Source: Pseudomonas extremorientalis (GTDB lineage: Bacteria > Pseudomonadota > Gammaproteobacteria > Pseudomonadales > Pseudomonadaceae). From it: a stretch of DNA of 64,000 bases. The notes under the pieces are model-generated. The model saw only the letters and a program-made list of their open reading frames with translations, did not search any database and had not been told where the DNA came from. Location of the stretch: positions 248,001 to 312,000 of the forward strand of contig NZ_MDGK01000055.1 in NCBI RefSeq assembly GCF_001870465.1, in the 5' to 3' direction. The stretch's first letter is position 1, and every line of letters starts with the position of its first letter. Both the position numbers and the translations under genes were made by a program. Below, in pieces: positions 33,711 through 41,711 of this stretch.

Positions 33711-34433
33711 ATGGATCACCAGCCGCCCAAGCCGCGCAAGAGCCAGCATGCCCAGATCGTTCAGGACTTGGGCATGCACATCGTTTCCGGCCGCTTCAAG
33801 CCCGAAGAACGGCTGCCCATGGAGGCCACGCTCTGCGAGGAGTACCAGGTCAGCCGCTCGGTGTTGCGCGAAGCCACGCGGGTGCTCAGCGCCAAGGGCC
33901 TGGTGTATTCCAAGCCACGGGTGGGCGCGGTGGTGCGGCCGCGATTGAAGTGGCACCTGCTCGACCCGGACGTGTTGTCCTGGTTGATGCAGTCCACGCC
34001 CCACAGTGAGTTCTTCAACACCCTGGCCGGTGTGCGACGCATCCTCGAGCCGGAGATCGCCGCCATGGCCGCGACCACGGCTACCGATGAAGACATCGCC
34101 ACCATCGAAAAAGCCTACCTGGGCATGGAAACCGCGCAGACCCACGAACAGCTATTGCAGGCCGACCTGGACTTCCACCGCGCCATCGCCGATGCCACCC
34201 GCAACGACCTGCTCGCCTACATGTGCAACATGCTGTCGCTGCCGTTGCGCGAGTCGATCAACATCACCAACCGCCGCCCGGACATCCAGGGCCTGAGCCT
34301 GCCCCGGCACAAGGCGATCCTCACCGCGATCCAGAACCGCGACGCCCTTGGCGCCCGGCATGCATCGCTGGTGCAGCTGGATGACACGCGGGTGGCTTTG
34401 GATACGGTGATGAACCTGCTTACGCCGCTCTGA
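33711..34433 (+). CDS. GntR-family regulator, FadR subfamily
   Basis: 240 residues. An N-terminal GntR winged helix (about 10-75; GRFKPEERLPMEATLCEEYQVSRSVLREATRVLSAKGLV) is joined to an all-helical FCD domain with the metal-ligand pattern D-x3-H in DLDFHRAIAD and later HKAI and H residues. FCD regulators sense carboxylates, including sugar acids and keto acids. It follows the arabonate dehydratase gene by 48 bases and is its likely regulator, with the operator candidates in the divergent gap. The ATG is preceded by only a weak purine stretch. Confidence 0.9.
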   Translation: MDHQPPKPRKSQHAQIVQDLGMHIVSGRFKPEERLPMEATLCEEYQVSRSVLREATRVLSAKGLVYSKPRVGAVVRPRLKWHLLDPDVLSWLMQSTPHSEFFNTLAGVRRILEPEIAAMAATTATDEDIATIEKAYLGMETAQTHEQLLQADLDFHRAIADATRNDLLAYMCNMLSLPLRESINITNRRPDIQGLSLPRHKAILTAIQNRDALGARHASLVQLDDTRVALDTVMNLLTPL

Positions 34434-34455
34434 CTTCAAGGGGTACACAGAACCA

Positions 34456-34487
34456 AATGTGGGAGGGGGCTTGCCCTCTCCCACATT
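34456..34487. repeat. REP palindrome / possible terminator
   Basis: AATGTGGGAG and CTCCCACATT (10-bp perfect arms) around a GC-rich loop containing GGGCTTGCCC. Located between the convergent GntR and TonB-receptor genes; no T-run of more than two, so termination is uncertain. Confidence 0.75.
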
Positions 34488-34503
34488 GAAACTGTGCTAG
34501 GCA

Positions 34504-36621
34504 TTAGAGGGTGTAGGCGATGCCCACCTGCACCGTGCGTGGCGCGCCTGGGTAGGCGTAGAAGTTGCCGAACGCGCCCTCCTCGAAATCACGGTTGAAC
34601 AGGTTCTTCACATCCAGGTTCAGGCGCACCTTGTCGTTGACCTTGTAGTAGCCCAGCAGGTCGACCACGGTGTAGGCGTCCATCGAGAAGGCGGTGTTGG
34701 AGGTCTGGCCGGCACGTTCATCGACGTATTTGGCGCCCGCGCCCAGCCCGAGCCCCTTGAGGCGGCCGTCCTGGAACTCGTAGACATTGAGCAGGCTGAA
34801 GCTGTTGCGCGGGATGTTGGCCAGGGGTGAGCCGACGCGGATGGTGTTGTCTTTGGTGACTTCGGCGTCGACGTAGGCGTAGCCGCCGATCACGCGCCAT
34901 TCAGGGGTGAGGTTGCCGGCGACGTTGAGGTCGAAGCCGCGGCTGCGCACCTGGCCAGCGGCGACCTTGTAGTTGGCGTCTTCAGGGTCGGTGGTCAACA
35001 CGTTCTTCTTGTCGATCTGGTAGATCGCTGCGTCCACACTCAACTGACGGTCCAGCCCTTCCCACTTGATCCCCATTTCATAGGACTTGCCCTTTTCCGG
35101 CTCGAAACCGGCACCGTCACGACTGGCGCCGGTGTTCGGCTTGAAGGACCGCGCGGCGTCGGCGTAGACCGCCAGGGTGTCGGTCAGGTCATAGGTCACA
35201 CCGACACGGGGCGTGACCGCGTTGTCGCTGGCCTCCCAGCTTTGCCCGCCCTTCACATAGGTCTCGTACTGGTGCTCGAAGCGTTCGAAGCGCGCACCCG
35301 CCAGCACCTTCAAGCGTTCGGTGAGGGCCACCTGGTCCTGAACGAACGCGGCATAGGTCTTGAGGTTTTCCTTGTCATGGGTCGGCGTGCTGGTGAGCGC
35401 AGGGCGCGGCTTGCCGTAGACCGGGTTGAAGATATCGCTGGTGTAGGCGGCGGACGAACGCTGGATGATCGACTTGTAGTCGTAATCCTCAAACTCGACG
35501 CCGGTCAGCAACGTGTGATCAAAACCACCCGTGGAAAAATGCCCGGTGAGGTTGAGCTGGGTGTCTTTGTCGGTCCATTCCAGCTTGCGGTAGTTGAAGT
35601 TGCGGTTGAGCGTGTGGCCATCGGCAGCCAGGCTGTTGGCCTCGATGGCGTTGCCCTGCAAGGTGCCGTCCAACCATTGGAAACCACCGCCCAGGGTCCA
35701 GTTGTCATTGAGCAGGTGCTCGAAACGCAACTGGGCCATGCTGTTGTCGTTGTGCAACTTGCCGACGTCTTTATCGCCCCAGAAGGTGTCGCGCGAAGGC
35801 GTGCCTTTCTGATTGGCAAAGCGTGTCAGCCCGCGGTCCAGCGGGTGGTTGTTGCGCATGAAGTCGCCTTCGAAGATCACCTTGGTGTCGTCGCTGGCCT
35901 GCCAGGTGAGCACCGGGGTGACGCCGTAGCGCTCGGTCTCCACATGGTCGCGGAAGGTGTCGCCGCCCTCGCCCACCACGTTCAGGCGATAGGCCAGGCG
36001 GCCCTCCTCGTCCAACGGGCCGGAGGCATCCAGGGTGCCGCGCTTCATGCCCTGGTCATTCAATTGGCTGCCGAGAGTGACCGTGCGTTCGGCCAACGGT
36101 TGCTTGGTCACCACGTTGAAGGTGCCGCCGGGATCGCCACGGCCATAGAGCATGGTCGCCGGGCCGCGCAGCACTTCCAGGCGTTCGATGGTATTGGCGT
36201 CCGGCATGTTCGGGTAGCCACGGTTGATCGGGAAACCGTTGCGGTAGAACTCGCCGGTGGTAAAGCCGCGCACGGTGAAGGTGGTGAGGCCCTGCCCGCC
36301 GAAGTTGTTGGCGCGGCCGACACCGCCAGCGTAATCCAGGGCGTCTTGCAGGCGGGTGGCGCCGATGTCTTCGACCACCGCCCTGGACACCACGCTGATG
36401 GACTGCGGGGTTTCATGGATCGAGGTGTCGGTGCGCGTCGCACTGGCTGAACGTGTGGCGTGGTAGCCCTGCACCGGCCCTTGGGCGGTCTCGTAGTCCG
36501 CCTCGCCGGTGACATTGGTCGCTTGCAACTCAAGGCTGGCTTTCTCGGTAGCAGCAACCTCTGCCCAGGTGAACGGGGAAAACGCCTGAAGCACGCAGAG
36601 GGAAATCAGGGTACGACGCAT
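34504..36621 (-). CDS. TonB-dependent siderophore receptor
   Basis: 705 residues. A signal peptide (MRRTLISLCVLQAFSPFTWAE) precedes a plug domain (about 50-160) containing ETPQSISVV, LQDALDYAGGV and LEVLRGPATMLYGRGDPGG, and a 22-strand barrel ending in the aromatic terminus VQVGIAYTL. There is no STN signalling domain, so it should not feed a FecIR-type sigma system. The plug motifs are those of ferric-siderophore receptors such as ferrichrome, pyoverdine or hydroxamate uptake proteins. No siderophore genes are close. A Fur-like site lies in the leader. Confidence 0.93.
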   Translation of the reverse strand: MRRTLISLCVLQAFSPFTWAEVAATEKASLELQATNVTGEADYETAQGPVQGYHATRSASATRTDTSIHETPQSISVVSRAVVEDIGATRLQDALDYAGGVGRANNFGGQGLTTFTVRGFTTGEFYRNGFPINRGYPNMPDANTIERLEVLRGPATMLYGRGDPGGTFNVVTKQPLAERTVTLGSQLNDQGMKRGTLDASGPLDEEGRLAYRLNVVGEGGDTFRDHVETERYGVTPVLTWQASDDTKVIFEGDFMRNNHPLDRGLTRFANQKGTPSRDTFWGDKDVGKLHNDNSMAQLRFEHLLNDNWTLGGGFQWLDGTLQGNAIEANSLAADGHTLNRNFNYRKLEWTDKDTQLNLTGHFSTGGFDHTLLTGVEFEDYDYKSIIQRSSAAYTSDIFNPVYGKPRPALTSTPTHDKENLKTYAAFVQDQVALTERLKVLAGARFERFEHQYETYVKGGQSWEASDNAVTPRVGVTYDLTDTLAVYADAARSFKPNTGASRDGAGFEPEKGKSYEMGIKWEGLDRQLSVDAAIYQIDKKNVLTTDPEDANYKVAAGQVRSRGFDLNVAGNLTPEWRVIGGYAYVDAEVTKDNTIRVGSPLANIPRNSFSLLNVYEFQDGRLKGLGLGAGAKYVDERAGQTSNTAFSMDAYTVVDLLGYYKVNDKVRLNLDVKNLFNRDFEEGAFGNFYAYPGAPRTVQVGIAYTL

Positions 36622-36706
36622 GGGTGTGGAACCTAGTGAATGAGCCAGATGGGACGGCAAACCTGCCAAGAATTCGCGAGGGATGGTATATCAAGTCATT
36701 CGCGTT

Positions 36707-36726
36707 TGACATCTATTCTCATTCGC
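36707..36726 (-). promoter_or_regulatory. Fur-box-like sequence upstream of the TonB receptor
   Basis: Minus strand GCGAATGAGAATAGATGTCA contains ATGAGAATAGAT, close to the core of Pseudomonas Fur boxes (GATAATGATAATCATTATC-like), about 85 bases before the receptor start. Confidence 0.45.
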
Positions 36727-36812
36727 TATTTTTTGCGCATCGACTGTGTATCAGCGCTGACACAGGCGAAAAAAAGCCACTCAATCGAGTGGCTCATCGT
36801 TGACGCGTGACC

Positions 36813-37904
36813 TCAGCGATAACGTTCCAACCAATGCGCGTAAGGCGCAGGCAAGGTCCACGAGGACTTCTCGACCCCCAGTTCCTTGGCCGCGAAGTAC
36901 GCCCAATGCGGGTCGGCCAGATGCGCACGCCCTACCGACACCAGGTCCAGGTGCCCGGCCTGCAACGCGCCTTCGGCCAGTTGCGGGGTGCCGAAGCCCC
37001 AGGCCGAAGTCACCGGGATACCGGCTTCGCGACGCACGCGCTCGGCGATCGGCCCCATGAACGCAGGCCCCCACGGGATGTGGGTGTCGGGGATGGTGAA
37101 ACCGACGCTGACGCTCAGCAGGTCCAGGCCACCGGCCTTGAAACGGCGGGCCAGTTCGATGGACTCGGTGAGGGTCTGCTCGTCGCGACCGTCGTACTCG
37201 ATCACACCGAAACGTGCGGTGAGCGGCAGGTTTTCCGGCCAGACTTCGCGCACGGCAGCCAGGGTTTCCAGGAGGAAACGGCTGCGGTTGTCGAAGCTGC
37301 CGCCGTAGGCGTCGGTGCGCTGGTTGGAGTGCTCGGAGAAGAAGCTCTGGCCCAGGTAGCCGTGGGCGAAATGCAGCTCGATCCATTCAAAACCGGCGTC
37401 GCGGGCACGGCGGGCGGCGTCGACGAAGTCCTGGCGCACCCGGGCGATGTCGTCCAGGGTCATGGCGCGAGGCACCTGTGGCAGGTTGGCACCGAAGGCG
37501 ATGGCCGAGGGTGCGATGGTTTCCCAACGGCGGGCGTCGGAGGCGGCGATATGGTCGTCCCCTTCCCACGGACGGTTGGCGCTGGCCTTGCGGCCGGCGT
37601 GGCCAATCTGGATGCCCGGCACGGAACCGGCGGCCTTGATCGCCTGGACCATCGGCACGAACGCCTCGGCATGCGCATCACTCCAAAGCCCCGCGCAGCC
37701 TGGGGTGATACGACCTTCCGGCGCGACGGCAGTGGCTTCGACCACCACCAGGCCGGCACCGCCACGGGCCATGCTGGCCAGGTGCACGAGGTGCCAATCG
37801 TTGACGATGCCATCATCGGCCATGTACTGGCACATCGGCGGGATAGCGATGCGATTGCGCAGGGTGACATCTTTTAGTTGGAACGGTTCGAACAATGCGG
37901 CCAT
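36813..37904 (-). CDS. xenA: Old yellow enzyme family xenobiotic reductase (XenA type)
   Basis: 363 residues, an FMN TIM-barrel ene-reductase that reduces activated C=C bonds and nitro compounds with NAD(P)H. It matches P. putida XenA very closely along its length, including the flavin-modulating Cys25 (PPMCQYM), the substrate-binding His pair in IELHFAHGYLGQSFFS and the GRAHLADPHWAYFAA FMN-phosphate segment near the end. TGGAGT precedes the ATG. It is divergent from an ArsR-type regulator gene with a perfect palindrome in between, a likely inducible detoxification pair. Confidence 0.95.
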   Translation of the reverse strand: MAALFEPFQLKDVTLRNRIAIPPMCQYMADDGIVNDWHLVHLASMARGGAGLVVVEATAVAPEGRITPGCAGLWSDAHAEAFVPMVQAIKAAGSVPGIQIGHAGRKASANRPWEGDDHIAASDARRWETIAPSAIAFGANLPQVPRAMTLDDIARVRQDFVDAARRARDAGFEWIELHFAHGYLGQSFFSEHSNQRTDAYGGSFDNRSRFLLETLAAVREVWPENLPLTARFGVIEYDGRDEQTLTESIELARRFKAGGLDLLSVSVGFTIPDTHIPWGPAFMGPIAERVRREAGIPVTSAWGFGTPQLAEGALQAGHLDLVSVGRAHLADPHWAYFAAKELGVEKSSWTLPAPYAHWLERYR

Positions 37905-37936
37905 GGGGCAACTCCAGTGAGCAGGTGGTTGATTCG

Positions 37937-37960
37937 ATAGTTCGATGGTAATCGAACTAT
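37937..37960. promoter_or_regulatory. Perfect 10-bp palindromic operator between xenA and the ArsR gene
   Basis: ATAGTTCGAT-GGTA-ATCGAACTAT, arms perfect, centred in the 80-base divergent gap, 33 bases before xenA and 25 before the regulator start. Its length and symmetry fit an ArsR-family dimer site, so both genes are probably repressed from it. Confidence 0.8.
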
Positions 37961-37984
37961 GGTATTCAACGATAGCCCCCTGTT

Positions 37985-38296
37985 ATGATTCATTTCATGC
38001 GAGCCTTCAAACACCCTCCCCTGCAAGACCTCACCCTTGAGCGCGTGCTATACGCCCTGAGTGATCCGGTGCGCCTGGAAATCGTGCGCTGCCTGGCCGG
38101 CGTGCCAGAGGCTACCTGCGGCGAACTGGACGGTGGGCGACCGAAGTCGAGCATGTCCCATCACTTTCGGGTGTTGCGCGATGCCGGGTTGGTGCAGACC
38201 CGCAGCGTGGGCACCACTCATCTGAATGCGTTGCGTGCGGACGATCTTGAAGGCCGCTTTCCCGGCTTGCTTGCGAGCATTCTGGCCCAGCACTAA
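37985..38296 (+). CDS. ArsR-family winged-helix repressor
   Basis: 103 residues, one winged-helix domain: ALSDPVRLEIVRCLAG, then SSMSHHFRVLRDAGLVQTRSVGTTHL (recognition helix and wing). The metal-binding ELCVCDL motif of ArsR/SmtB is absent (PEATCGELDGG instead), so a metal sensor is unlikely and an organic electrophile or redox signal is favoured. A second in-frame ATG four codons later is possible; neither has a clear ribosome site, so the message could be nearly leaderless. Likely repressor of xenA. Confidence 0.9.
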   Translation: MIHFMRAFKHPPLQDLTLERVLYALSDPVRLEIVRCLAGVPEATCGELDGGRPKSSMSHHFRVLRDAGLVQTRSVGTTHLNALRADDLEGRFPGLLASILAQH

Positions 38297-38312
38297 GGCC
38301 CATCTGTCCGTT

Positions 38313-39338
38313 TCATCTGGAAGCGGTCACTGGCTCGCCATCCAGATACACGCAGTCCTTGCCATTGTGCTTGGCGGCATACAGGTTGCGGTCGGCGCAT
38401 TTGAGTACCACTGACATATCGGCACCCACCGAGAAATGCGTCATACCCGCGCTGCACGTGTAGTGATGGGGCGGCGGGACACTGCCACGGATCGCTTGCA
38501 GCAGCCGCACGGCAAAATCAGTGGCCGCCCCAGGGTCATCTCCCACCAGCAACACGCCGAACTCCTCTCCCCCGATCCTGCCGAAGCTGTCGCTGCCCGG
38601 CGTGGCTTTCAGGCAGTGCGCCATCGCACAGAGAATCTTGTCACCGACATCATGGCCAAACTGGTCATTTTTCAACTTGAAGCTATCAATATCCAACATC
38701 ATGAAATAGCCGCACTGCCCCTCGGCGATCACCTTGGCGAAACGTTCGATAAAGGCCCTGCGGTTAAGGATGGAGGTCAAGTAATCCGTTTCTGCCAGCT
38801 CCCGGAACTCACTCTCGACCAGCAACACAGAGCGCAGGTTCTTCACGTAGGAATAATTCAGGATAAAGCCGATCGACACCGACGCCAGGCAGAACATCAC
38901 CAGGTAAACCTCAACCCCGACGTAGATCGACATATGAACAGCTGGCCACAGCATCGACCAGATCAATGCAGCGCCTATCAAGAAATCCTGGACTGCGATA
39001 AAGAGCAAGGCACTGCTCAGCACCAGAATCACCGCCAGCGGTAGAGCAAATACCTGCAACGCCTGATCGGTCTGCATCACCAACGCAAAGCCGCCGGCCA
39101 ACACCGCCATATAGACCACACCGAACGCCCGCCAGGCCAGGAAATTGGTCAACCGCCGGTGAAATCGACACAAAGCTGTCAAACACACGGTAATGAGCAC
39201 GGTGTACCACCCGAACTCCAGCACCGGATCCACCAAGAGCACCCACCACCAGGCAATCAGGCCTATCCATTCCGCCTGGGCAACAGCGGGCGACAATAAC
39301 CTCTGCATCCTTGGCCTGAGCTTTAAGTCAGCCGGCAT
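38313..39338 (-). CDS. Membrane-anchored diguanylate cyclase (GGDEF)
   Basis: 341 residues. The N-terminal half holds about six hydrophobic segments (roughly 22-170), and the C-terminal half a GGDEF domain (about 185-335) with DYLTSILNRRAF, MLDIDSFKLKNDQFGHDVGD and an active-site GGEEF. The product is cyclic di-GMP. The inhibitory I-site RxxD is not conserved (PGSD at that position), so feedback inhibition through it is not expected. AGGGAG precedes the ATG. The sensed signal is not evident. Adjacent to an unknown regulator-like gene on the same strand. Confidence 0.92.
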   Translation of the reverse strand: MPADLKLRPRMQRLLSPAVAQAEWIGLIAWWWVLLVDPVLEFGWYTVLITVCLTALCRFHRRLTNFLAWRAFGVVYMAVLAGGFALVMQTDQALQVFALPLAVILVLSSALLFIAVQDFLIGAALIWSMLWPAVHMSIYVGVEVYLVMFCLASVSIGFILNYSYVKNLRSVLLVESEFRELAETDYLTSILNRRAFIERFAKVIAEGQCGYFMMLDIDSFKLKNDQFGHDVGDKILCAMAHCLKATPGSDSFGRIGGEEFGVLLVGDDPGAATDFAVRLLQAIRGSVPPPHHYTCSAGMTHFSVGADMSVVLKCADRNLYAAKHNGKDCVYLDGEPVTASR

Positions 39339-39364
39339 CTCAACACTCCCTGCGCATAAGTTGC

Positions 39365-40228
39365 CTATATTTTGCTGGCTTGGCCCAATTCGATACTTTG
39401 CAGGGTGATTGCAAATGAATACGCCATGAAACGGCGCACCAACTTTACAAAGGGCGGCAATACTTCCAACTGCGTCTTGGAATGCACTTTAAAGCAACCT
39501 TTTTCAACACCCTCCTGAACCAGACGAATCACATGGGTCTTGGACACTGAAAGTCGCGTCGCCAGTGAAAGATAAGAAGACGTCCTGAAACTTGCGCCCT
39601 GACAGTCCAAGGAACAGGCATCGTTATAAATCGCCAACATCAGCATATGTCCGGCATCGCGGTTAACCAGCCAGTCACATTCCGGCAGCAATACATCGAT
39701 GGTCAGCTTATTTGAAAGAAGGGTGGCAAAACCTTTGAAATAAAGTGCCAGGAAGGCTCGGTCGTCCAACTCACTCATCCGCTGGACCTGCGCTTCACTG
39801 GGGCACATTGGTCCCAGCGGCTGCACCACGGAATTGAGCATCGACCTGACTTCATGGCAGGCCTGGGCCGATGGGCTGAACACTCGGAAACGGCTGTCGT
39901 CAGGGTGGCCGGCGACCTTCATGAACCCCAGTGCCCGGAACAGCAGGAAGATCGACTCCAGGCTGTTCCTGGAACAGAAGCCGCGAGCCACGCAGAACGC
40001 TTTCACGTCGGACAACAATGGCGCGGGCTTGGAGAAATATTCACTCAGCAGCGTGAAAGACACCATCAAACGGTTGAACTTCAGCGCTGTCTTGTAGAAA
40101 AACGGTCGTTTTGAATAGGGACCCAGCAGAATGGCGTAGTGCGCGCGAATACTGCATTCAAATTCCCCGTGACGTTCCAACACCTGCGCGGAATGATCCA
40201 ACGCCCACTTCAACGAACTGACGCACAT
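39365..40228 (-). CDS. Unrecognised protein with winged-helix-like segments
   Basis: 287 residues, no signal peptide or membrane helix. Two segments look like helix-turn-helix units: about 70-105 (SDVKAFCVARGFCSRNSLESIFLLFRALG) and about 222-258 (SYLSLATRLSVSKTHVIRLVQEGVEKGCFKV). This suggests a duplicated MarR/replication-type winged-helix regulator. It is cysteine-rich for its size (about nine Cys), and its base composition is visibly lower in GC than its neighbours. No strong ribosome site precedes the ATG. It lies 26 bases upstream of the diguanylate cyclase gene on the same strand and may be co-transcribed with it. Confidence 0.6.
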   Translation of the reverse strand: MCVSSLKWALDHSAQVLERHGEFECSIRAHYAILLGPYSKRPFFYKTALKFNRLMVSFTLLSEYFSKPAPLLSDVKAFCVARGFCSRNSLESIFLLFRALGFMKVAGHPDDSRFRVFSPSAQACHEVRSMLNSVVQPLGPMCPSEAQVQRMSELDDRAFLALYFKGFATLLSNKLTIDVLLPECDWLVNRDAGHMLMLAIYNDACSLDCQGASFRTSSYLSLATRLSVSKTHVIRLVQEGVEKGCFKVHSKTQLEVLPPFVKLVRRFMAYSFAITLQSIELGQASKI

Positions 40229-40676
40229 GAGAAAGAGCCCTGATCAACCTACTGGAATTCACTGATCGATGGCGCAGCACTTCTGCAACCAGGTCTCACA
40301 ACAACTCACGTCGTAAACACCACCAGTGATGGCGTTTTGCCTCGAGCGCAATGTATCGCGATTAACCCGACAGACATCATCGCTACCAAAATTGTTCCAA
40401 AACGTATTGGCGTCCCTAAAACAACCCACTCATACACACCCATGACAGCTGCGGTGCTTCGCTGCCTTTAAATATATCCAAGCGTTGTGATGAAACTGTT
40501 CAATCGACCTGTTCGCCGATGCCATTGAATCCTGGCGGCACTGGAAGAACTGCGACGACTCTCACGGGAACCGGTGAGCGCCACTTAAACGATTCAGGCC
40601 CTGGGGCGAACCTTTCACCGCGACCCGCGTCCGAGCTAAGGCACCGTTGCCTGCCACTCACCGCGAGGTCCCCCGT
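40229..40676. other. Non-coding gap between divergent genes
   Basis: 448 bases separate the unknown regulator-like gene from the bestrophin gene. An AT-rich stretch (TTTAAATATAT near 40470) could be a promoter element. No tRNA, convincing small ORF or terminator was seen. Confidence 0.4.
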
Positions 40677-41567
40677 TTGAAAGCCGCCATCCTCAAAAAG
40701 TACCGCCTGATCATCAAGACCATGGGCTACGTTGGCTGGGCGCTGTTCTGGCTGCTGCTGTGGGACGTCGCCGTCACCGTGGACTTCATGTTGTTTCTCA
40801 CCTACAAGATCAATCTGCCGCTGATGCCCCTGACCCTGCTGGGTTCGGCGCTGGTGGTGCTGATCAGTTTCCGTAACAGCAGCGCCTACAACCGCTGGTG
40901 GGAAGCCCGCACACTGTGGGGCGCGATGGTCAACAACTCGCGCAGTTTTGCGCGCCAGGTGCTGACCCTGCTGGACGACCCCGACGACGAAGTGAACCCG
41001 GTCAAGGCCACCCTGCTGCGTCGTCATGTGGCCTATGTGAATTGCCTGGCCGCGCACCTCAAGGGCCAGCCTTGCCCCGAAGAAGTCCGCGCGTTTATCC
41101 CTGGTGACGAGTTTGCGCGCAACGGCGCCACCAACAACTTTGCCAACGATATCCTCACCGGCTCGGCGGCGTTGCTGGCCCGCGAGTACAAGGCCGGTCA
41201 CCTCGACAGCATCCGTCTGGCGCGGCTGGAGTCGACCCTGGTGGACCTGTCCAACGCCCAGGGCGGCATGGAGCGGATCGCCAACACCCCGCTGCCCTAC
41301 CCTTACGTGTATTTCCCGCGGCTGTTTATCTCGCTGTTCTGCCTGATCGTGCCGGTGGGCCTGGTGGAGTCCCTGGGTTGGTTCACCCCGCTGGCCTCGA
41401 CGGTGGTGGGGTTCATGCTGCTGGCCATCGAGCGCATCGGCACCGACCTGCAAAGCCCGTTCAACTCCAGCGAACACCAGATCCAGATGGACACCATCTG
41501 CGAAACCATCGAAAAAAACCTGCAGTCGATGCAGCGTGATGCGCTGGGTGGCGAGCGCATCGGTTAA
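40677..41567 (+). CDS. Bestrophin-family membrane channel protein
   Basis: 296 residues, four-helix bestrophin (YneE/UPF0187) with helices near 10-60 and 205-245. Typical motifs are LISFRNSSAYNRWWEAR (inner vestibule and neck), YVYFPRLFI and the second transmembrane pair around LIVPVGLVESLG; the C-terminal DLQSPFNSSEHQIQMDTICETIE is the conserved cytoplasmic tail. Bacterial members are pentameric ion channels. The start is TTG, chosen because GAGG is 8 bases upstream and the protein then begins with the family-typical basic KAAILKKYR; the upstream in-frame codons lack a site. Confidence 0.9.
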   Translation: MKAAILKKYRLIIKTMGYVGWALFWLLLWDVAVTVDFMLFLTYKINLPLMPLTLLGSALVVLISFRNSSAYNRWWEARTLWGAMVNNSRSFARQVLTLLDDPDDEVNPVKATLLRRHVAYVNCLAAHLKGQPCPEEVRAFIPGDEFARNGATNNFANDILTGSAALLAREYKAGHLDSIRLARLESTLVDLSNAQGGMERIANTPLPYPYVYFPRLFISLFCLIVPVGLVESLGWFTPLASTVVGFMLLAIERIGTDLQSPFNSSEHQIQMDTICETIEKNLQSMQRDALGGERIG

Positions 41568-41711
41568 ACCCTCCCTCAGCCCTCAAGTGCGTGCCCGCGC
41601 AGTCGATATACAGAGGGTACGCATGGGCCACACCCCTTAAAAACAACACATGCGACGCTCGACGCTACTGTTTTCTCCTTGCCAAAATTATAAATACCCG
41701 CGGGTGAAGTC

